64,000 bases of DNA from positions 124,001 through 188,000 of the forward strand of contig NZ_BALE01000009.1 in assembly GCF_000963885.1 (NCBI RefSeq), given 5' to 3'. Positions within the stretch are counted from its first letter, which is position 1. Each line of letters opens with the position of its first letter. The translations under genes were made by a program, and so were the position numbers. The notes beneath the pieces were generated by a model. That model made no database searches, had not been told where the DNA came from, and saw only the letters and a program-made list of their open reading frames with translations. Of the stretch, positions 59,974 through 64,000 are shown one piece after another. This stretch comes from Tanticharoenia sakaeratensis NBRC 103193. GTDB taxonomy: Bacteria > Pseudomonadota > Alphaproteobacteria > Acetobacterales > Acetobacteraceae.

Positions 59974-61335
59974 ATGAATTTTCAGATTGTCGATTTGAGC
60001 ATCCAGAAGCCGCATCCGATCCTCAGGCATTACGGCTCCCGCTGGACCATTGCTGACGCACTCAAGGTCCGCACCGACGATCCGACCACCACGCTGCCGC
60101 CGATCGCCCAGAACTTCCCGGTCATGGATGACAAGGTCCTGATCTGGGACACGGGTGCGCTGCGGGACATTCATGGTCGCACCGTGACCTTCAAGGGCTG
60201 GCACGTGATGTGGTCGCTGGCCGCGACCTGTATCAGTCATGCCGATTCGAACATTGCGCAGGAATGGCAGTCCAGAAACAACTCGGCCTTCATCGGCTAC
60301 TGGTATTCGCGTGACGGACTGGCCTGGACGTGGGGCGGGCGGCTTCTGCAGCAATCGGCGGATCTGCGTCCCTGGGAATGGTCCGGAAGCCTCGTGATGC
60401 GCGAGGGCACGGATGCGACGCTGGACATGTTCTATACGTCCTGCGGCTACGCCGACACCGCCCGGACGGATTTCGAAAGCGTGGTTTCCGTCTCGACCGG
60501 CACGATTCGCTCGGATGAAACCGGCGTCTGGTTCGACGGCTTTTCCACGACGACCGAGATGTTTCAGGCTGATGGCGTGAACTACGCCAACGAGGCCGAG
60601 GACGCCTACTGGGATTTCCGCGACCCGCATATATTCCGCAACCCCGATGACGGTCGCATCTACGCCCTGTTCGAGGGCAACGTGCCCGGCATGCGCGGCG
60701 ATTTCATCATCGGCGACCGCGAAATGGGGCCGGTGCCACCCGGCTATCAGGTCGGATCGGGCGCGCAGTATGGGGCCGCTGCGATCGGGATCGCGCGGCT
60801 GAAGGAAGGCGCCTATGAGCAGGGCGCATTTTCGGGCGAGAACTGGGAACTGCTTCCGGCGCTGATCACGTCGCTGGGGGTGAACGACCAGACGGAACGG
60901 CCGCATGCCGTGTTCAGGGATGGCCTGACCTACATCTTCACGATCAGCCATCACTCCACCTATTCCGGCGGTCTGCAGGGCCCCGACGGCCTGTACGGGT
61001 TCGTCTCGCGCGACGGCATTTTCGGGCCTTACGTGCCGCTGAACGGTTCGGGTCTCGTACTGGGCAATCCTTCAAGCCAGCCCTACTGCACGTATTCGCA
61101 TTTCGTCGATCCGCAGGGCTATGTGCAGGCATTCATCAATACGGTCCCGGCTCCGGTCCCGGCTCCGGACAACCCTGCGACCTATCGGATCGGCGGCACT
61201 CTGATGCCGACGGTGCGGATCGCGTTGAACGGCGAGCAGACGTTCCTCACGGAAGTTCATGGCTACGGTCAGATCTTCGCGCAAAGCGCCTGGCCGGTCA
61301 GCAATACACCCGATGCGCGGCAGGTGGCGTCGTGA
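59974..61335 (+). CDS. GH68 levansucrase (fructosyltransferase)
   Basis: The 453-residue GH68 enzyme splits sucrose and polymerises fructose, most likely to levan (inulosucrase not excluded). The catalytic triad is in place: nucleophile Asp59 in LIWDTG, transition-state stabiliser Asp217 in FRDPH, and acid/base Glu309 in DQTERPH; the WSGS motif is at 136-139. There is no signal peptide, as reported for several acetic acid bacterial levansucrases that are nevertheless secreted. A GGGG stretch precedes the ATG. Its stop overlaps the next gene. Confidence 0.93.
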   Translation: MNFQIVDLSIQKPHPILRHYGSRWTIADALKVRTDDPTTTLPPIAQNFPVMDDKVLIWDTGALRDIHGRTVTFKGWHVMWSLAATCISHADSNIAQEWQSRNNSAFIGYWYSRDGLAWTWGGRLLQQSADLRPWEWSGSLVMREGTDATLDMFYTSCGYADTARTDFESVVSVSTGTIRSDETGVWFDGFSTTTEMFQADGVNYANEAEDAYWDFRDPHIFRNPDDGRIYALFEGNVPGMRGDFIIGDREMGPVPPGYQVGSGAQYGAAAIGIARLKEGAYEQGAFSGENWELLPALITSLGVNDQTERPHAVFRDGLTYIFTISHHSTYSGGLQGPDGLYGFVSRDGIFGPYVPLNGSGLVLGNPSSQPYCTYSHFVDPQGYVQAFINTVPAPVPAPDNPATYRIGGTLMPTVRIALNGEQTFLTEVHGYGQIFAQSAWPVSNTPDARQVAS

Positions 61336-61862
61336 GCGGCGCCCCCGTGGCCACTTCGGCATCACGCCGCGCGTTTCTGTGCGGCGCATCTGCGCTTGTC
61401 GCTGCGCCACTGCTTGCAGCGTGCAGCGAAAGCAACGGCGTCGTGACGCTCAATGTGGCGATCATCTCCGAGAACGTGGCGGCGATTGAATCGGGCGTGC
61501 TCGCGCTCGATGCCGCGCCGGTCGTTCAGAGCGTGCTGTCGGCCGATTCGGTGAGCACGTTCAATGAGGCACTGACCTCGATTCGGAACGTGGCCACCAC
61601 GGTTGCCGCCAATTCCGGCGGGACGATTGCAATCACGACCGGGCAGGGATGGGTCAAGACGCTGGAAAGCAGCGTATCTGCGGCCCTGGCTTTGGTGACG
61701 CCGTTCCTGAGTTTGTTGCCGACGCCCGTCGGCACGATCGTCGCGGCAATTCAGGCCCTGCTGCCAGTCGTCGAGGCCGCTGTCGAACTGGTAAGCGCCA
61801 AGCCTGCCGCGCCGATATTCTCGGCGCCGCAGGCGCGTGCGATCATTGCGCGCGGTCTCTGA
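61332..61862 (+). CDS. Tat-type lipoprotein coupled to levansucrase
   Basis: A 176-residue protein with a twin-arginine signal (SRRAFL at 11-16), a hydrophobic core and a lipobox LLAAC with Cys31. The mature part is Ala/Val/Ser rich and predicted helical (repeated 'AALALVTPFLSLLP' and 'AIQALLPVVEAAVELV' segments), without a known domain. The GTG start overlaps the levansucrase stop (GTGA), so it is translationally coupled. A role in levansucrase export or retention is inference. Confidence 0.8.
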   Translation: MSGAPVATSASRRAFLCGASALVAAPLLAACSESNGVVTLNVAIISENVAAIESGVLALDAAPVVQSVLSADSVSTFNEALTSIRNVATTVAANSGGTIAITTGQGWVKTLESSVSAALALVTPFLSLLPTPVGTIVAAIQALLPVVEAAVELVSAKPAAPIFSAPQARAIIARGL

Positions 61863-61871
61863 CCAGGAACA

Positions 61872-61905
61872 GGCTGGCATCGCGTGCTTCCACGCGATGC
61901 CAGCC
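61872..61905. terminator. Bidirectional hairpin after Tat lipoprotein gene
   Basis: A perfect 15-pair stem (GGCTGGCATCGCGTG with its complement) and CTTC loop fills the gap between the convergent lipoprotein and amidohydrolase genes. No long T-run follows. Confidence 0.75.
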
Positions 61906-61908
61906 ATC

Positions 61909-62805
61909 TCATGCCGCGCCGGGGATACTGCGCCCGGCTGATCGACCCAGACCCAGTGCGTGCATCGCTTCCGCCGCATCCACGACTTCGGCCATCACGC
62001 TCGTCAGGTCATGACGGACACGCTCGAAAGACGACAGTGGCAGCAGTGTTTCCTCATCCATATAAAGACTGCGACTGATCTCGATCTGCAGCACATGAAC
62101 GCCGAAATGCGGTCGTCCATAATGACGTGTGACGTAGCCACCGGCATACGGATTGTTTCGTGCGACCGTGTAGTTCCTTGCCCGGAGCGCATTCTCGACG
62201 ATCGCGACCAGCCTGGGGTCGCAGGCCGTGCCATGGGCGTCGCCCAGCACGATGTCGGGCGCGTTCCGGAAGGGACTTTTCGGCATCGAATGCCCGTCCA
62301 GCAGAAGGCAGCGCCCGAACCGGTCGAGTGCGCGATCGATCAGCGAACGCAGGGCGTCGTGGTAGGGCTGCCAGAACATGGTCTGCCGATAGGCTGCCTC
62401 GGCTACCGGGAGCGGCTTGCGGTAGATGTCCCGACCGGGACCCGCGCGCCGCGCCATCATCCCGAATCCGGCGCGCAGTTTGGGCGAATCGGTGATGGCA
62501 TCGACCGGCAGACGGCCATCGAACATCGCAGGGTCGAGTTCCCATTTCGCGCGGTTCACGTCGCAGAACACACGTGGGAACGTCGCTGCGATCAGCGGCG
62601 CACCGCAGGCCGGCGCATCGGCCAGCAGCGAATCGACGAAGCAGTCCTCGGATCGACGCAGCATCGCCAGATCGAGCCTGGCTGTTTCCAGAAACGCCGC
62701 CGGATAGTGCATGCCCGAATGAGGAGATGCGACCACCACCGGTGTCAAAGCCGGCGGATAGGCAATCCGCATCGGCGGCGGAGCAGAGATTGGGCCGGCA
62801 TCCAT
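61909..62805 (-). CDS. N-formylglutamate amidohydrolase-family enzyme
   Basis: A 298-residue FGase-family hydrolase. Key motifs are VVASPHSGMHYP near the N-terminus (metal His), DVNRAKWELDP, and LLLDGHSMPKS with catalytic/metal residues around 175, then a YGRPHFGVHVLQIEISRSLYMDE tail. The family hydrolyses N-formylglutamate in histidine breakdown, but many members stand alone as here and have unproven substrates. It is divergent from tRNA-Val(GAC). Confidence 0.87.
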   Translation of the reverse strand: MDAGPISAPPPMRIAYPPALTPVVVASPHSGMHYPAAFLETARLDLAMLRRSEDCFVDSLLADAPACGAPLIAATFPRVFCDVNRAKWELDPAMFDGRLPVDAITDSPKLRAGFGMMARRAGPGRDIYRKPLPVAEAAYRQTMFWQPYHDALRSLIDRALDRFGRCLLLDGHSMPKSPFRNAPDIVLGDAHGTACDPRLVAIVENALRARNYTVARNNPYAGGYVTRHYGRPHFGVHVLQIEISRSLYMDEETLLPLSSFERVRHDLTSVMAEVVDAAEAMHALGLGRSAGRSIPGAA

Positions 62806-62861
62806 TTTTTGCTGGTAACCCGTGCGAACCCACGCTGCAATTTTTTTGGTCCGCTAGGCTC

Positions 62862-62890
62862 TTGCAAGCCCGATCGCACGACGCTAGAAG
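62862..62890 (+). promoter_or_regulatory. Promoter of tRNA-Val(GAC)
   Basis: TTGCAA, 17 bases, TAGAAG, 18 bases before the tRNA. The -10 hexamer and spacing equal those of the other tRNA-Val gene. Confidence 0.6.
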
Positions 62891-62908
62891 CGCGTCACCG
62901 GACCGGAT

Positions 62909-62983
62909 GGGCGCATAGCTCAGCGGTAGAGCACTACCTTGACATGGTAGGGGTCACAGGTTCAATCCCTGTTGCGCCCACCA
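62909..62983 (+). tRNA. tRNA-Val (anticodon GAC)
   Basis: A 75-base cloverleaf with acceptor stem GGGCGCA/TGCGCCC, encoded ACCA, anticodon loop TTGACAT with GAC at 62941-62943, and the same D- and T-arms as the CAC gene. Reads GTC and GTT. Confidence 0.97.
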
Positions 62984-63011
62984 TCTGGTCCGGCGAAACT
63001 CCCCAAAAAAA

Positions 63012-63482
63012 TCAGATCGTTTCGCGTGTCGCGTCCAGATAGCTCTGGAGCGTGTAAGCCGCTGCCATCTTGTCCACGACCTCTGCGCGACGCTTGCGCG
63101 TCATGTCCATGTCGCTGATCAGGAAGCGATTGACTGCGCTCGAGGACAGCCGCTCGTCCCAGGCGCAGGCCGGCACGCCCAGACGATCGCTCAGAGCCTC
63201 CGTCCAGTCCTGTGCCGCCCGCGCCGCCGGCCCGAAACTGCCATCGAGCGAAAGCGGAAGCCCCGTCACAATCCCTCCGACATCCTGGGCACGAACGATC
63301 TTCGCAAGCGCATCCGCGACCTTGCCGAGCTTGTCCCGCTTCACGGTAGCGAACGGCGAGGCAAGCATCAGCGAGACGTCGGACAGCGCGAGCCCGATCG
63401 TCCGGCTGCCCGGATCGAGCCCGAGCAGGCGTGCGTTCGGAGCGAGGGACGCACGAAGCTCGTGCGGATTGAACAGGGCCAT
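63012..63482 (-). CDS. ruvX: RuvX/YqgF family putative pre-16S rRNA nuclease
   Basis: A 156-residue RNase-H-fold protein with LLGLDPGSRTIGLALSD (first catalytic Asp), GLPLSLDGSFG, and WDERLSSSAVN with the conserved Glu. It is now associated with maturation of the 16S rRNA 5' end; the Holliday-resolvase role is less certain. Divergent from gatC. Confidence 0.92.
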   Translation of the reverse strand: MALFNPHELRASLAPNARLLGLDPGSRTIGLALSDVSLMLASPFATVKRDKLGKVADALAKIVRAQDVGGIVTGLPLSLDGSFGPAARAAQDWTEALSDRLGVPACAWDERLSSSAVNRFLISDMDMTRKRRAEVVDKMAAAYTLQSYLDATRETI

Positions 63483-63552
63483 GGGTCCGCGTTATGCTGA
63501 GGCAACGGCTGGAACGCCAGATTTTTCCCGACAAGCAGGAGTAAACCGCCTC

Positions 63553-63840
63553 ATGCCGCTCGACGCGCAGACGGTCCGTCGCATCGCCAGATTGGCGCGA
63601 ATAGGTGTCGCGGACGACGAACTCGTCCCCCTTGGCCACGAGCTCGACGGAATCATCGGCTGGGTCGAACAACTCGGGGAAGTGGACGTCGACGGTGTGC
63701 CGCCCATGATCGGCACCGGCCTTGCGATGCCGCGCCTGCGCGAGGATGCGGTGACCGACGGCAACCGGCGCGAGGACGTGCTGTCGAATGCGCCCGACCG
63801 GGTCGACGCCTATTTCACGGTGCCAAAGGTGGTCGAGTGA
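63553..63840 (+). CDS. gatC: Asp-tRNA(Asn)/Glu-tRNA(Gln) amidotransferase subunit C
   Basis: The 95-residue stabilising subunit of GatCAB, which amidates Glu-tRNA(Gln) (and Asp-tRNA(Asn)). Recognised by TVRRIARLARIGVADDEL, LDGIIGWVEQLGEVDVDGV, the LREDAVTDG segment and the VPKVVE end. Its stop overlaps the gatA start by one base. Confidence 0.95.
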   Translation: MPLDAQTVRRIARLARIGVADDELVPLGHELDGIIGWVEQLGEVDVDGVPPMIGTGLAMPRLREDAVTDGNRREDVLSNAPDRVDAYFTVPKVVE

Positions 63841-64000
63841 TGCGCGGCTTTACTATCGCAACGGCACTCGAAGCACTCGACAAGCGCGAGATAACCGCCT
63901 CCTGGCTGTTCGACACATGTGCGAACGCGATCACAACGCATGACGGGACGCTGAACAGCTTCATCACGCCGACGCTCGAGCAGGGTCGCGCCCATGCCAA
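63840..64000 (+). CDS. gatA: Amidotransferase subunit A, N-terminal part (cut by window edge)
   Basis: The first 53 codons of GatA, the amidase subunit. The frame starts with ATG 63840-63842 overlapping the gatC stop, and reads MRGFTIATALEALDKREITA, then LNSFITPT, which matches the GatA N-terminus. The catalytic Ser-Ser-Lys region lies beyond the window. Identification rests on this start and on gatC synteny. Confidence 0.85.
   Translation, partial: MRGFTIATALEALDKREITASWLFDTCANAITTHDGTLNSFITPTLEQGRAHA

Noticed and set aside
62574-62918. Plus-strand frames opposite the N-formylglutamate amidohydrolase gene
   Set aside because: Antisense to a gene with intact family motifs, and they run into the tRNA region.

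Overview
The window is a gene-dense, GC-rich chromosomal segment of an alphaproteobacterium, most likely an acetic acid bacterium (Acetobacteraceae). The evidence is the gene order (uvrC-pgsA-moaDE, tpiA-secG-pyrG-kdsA-eno, ppiD-trpEGDC-moaC, pdhABC-lpdA-lipA), a pyruvate dehydrogenase E1 beta with its own lipoyl domain, a LexA gene preceded by the alphaproteobacterial SOS box GTTC-N7-GTTC, and a signal-less GH68 levansucrase of the kind known from Kozakia, Neoasaia and Gluconobacter. The genus is inference only. No insertion sequence, prophage, CRISPR array or classical defence island was seen.

Layout. 1-8000: the 5' end of an outer-membrane porin gene, rsmB, a CPA1 Na+/H+ antiporter, a small gene under a near-perfect Fur box, a Cys4 mini-protein, an L,D-transpeptidase, an orphan OmpR-type regulator, xth and a dipeptidase. 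8000-13500: uvrC, pgsA, a lipoprotein, moaD-moaE, lexA, rpmG. 13450-20800: a tpiA-secG-pyrG-kdsA/eno/ftsB-like minus-strand series interrupted by two opposite-strand genes (a DUF3429 membrane protein and a guanidino-modifying hydrolase). 21000-27700: ppiD-trpE-trpG-trpD-trpC-moaC. 27770-34400: pyruvate dehydrogenase (pdhA-pdhB-pdhC), lpdA behind an internal terminator-like element, lipA and a COQ10/RatA-like protein. 34500-38000: a secreted low-complexity protein, pncC, a lytic transglycosylase lipoprotein and a TerC protein. 38150-44100: purine synthesis purB, purC, purS, purQ, purL, with a secreted Rap1a/Tai-like gene embedded between purS and purQ. 44100-51900: bolA, grxD, a small exported protein, a permease-hemB-yraN operon, glyA, and an argE/aspartoacylase-like pair.

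52000-59600 looks like a surface-glycan locus: a protein with two fused GT4 glycosyltransferase units, an ELM1-family protein, an unassigned 625-residue beta-rich protein with apparent internal repeats, and an acyltransferase-3 membrane enzyme, with a DEAD-box helicase interspersed. 59700-63000 is bounded by two nearly identical tRNA-Val genes (CAC and GAC). Between them lie the levansucrase gene, a translationally coupled Tat-type lipoprotein gene and an N-formylglutamate amidohydrolase. The levansucrase start codon sits 11 bases after a textbook intrinsic terminator, which suggests control by readthrough or antitermination. The right end holds ruvX, gatC and the start of gatA.

The most promising under-described items are the levansucrase leader with its coupled Tat lipoprotein, the 625-residue repeat protein of the glycan locus, the Fur-boxed 118-residue protein, and the immunity-like exported protein inside the purine operon.
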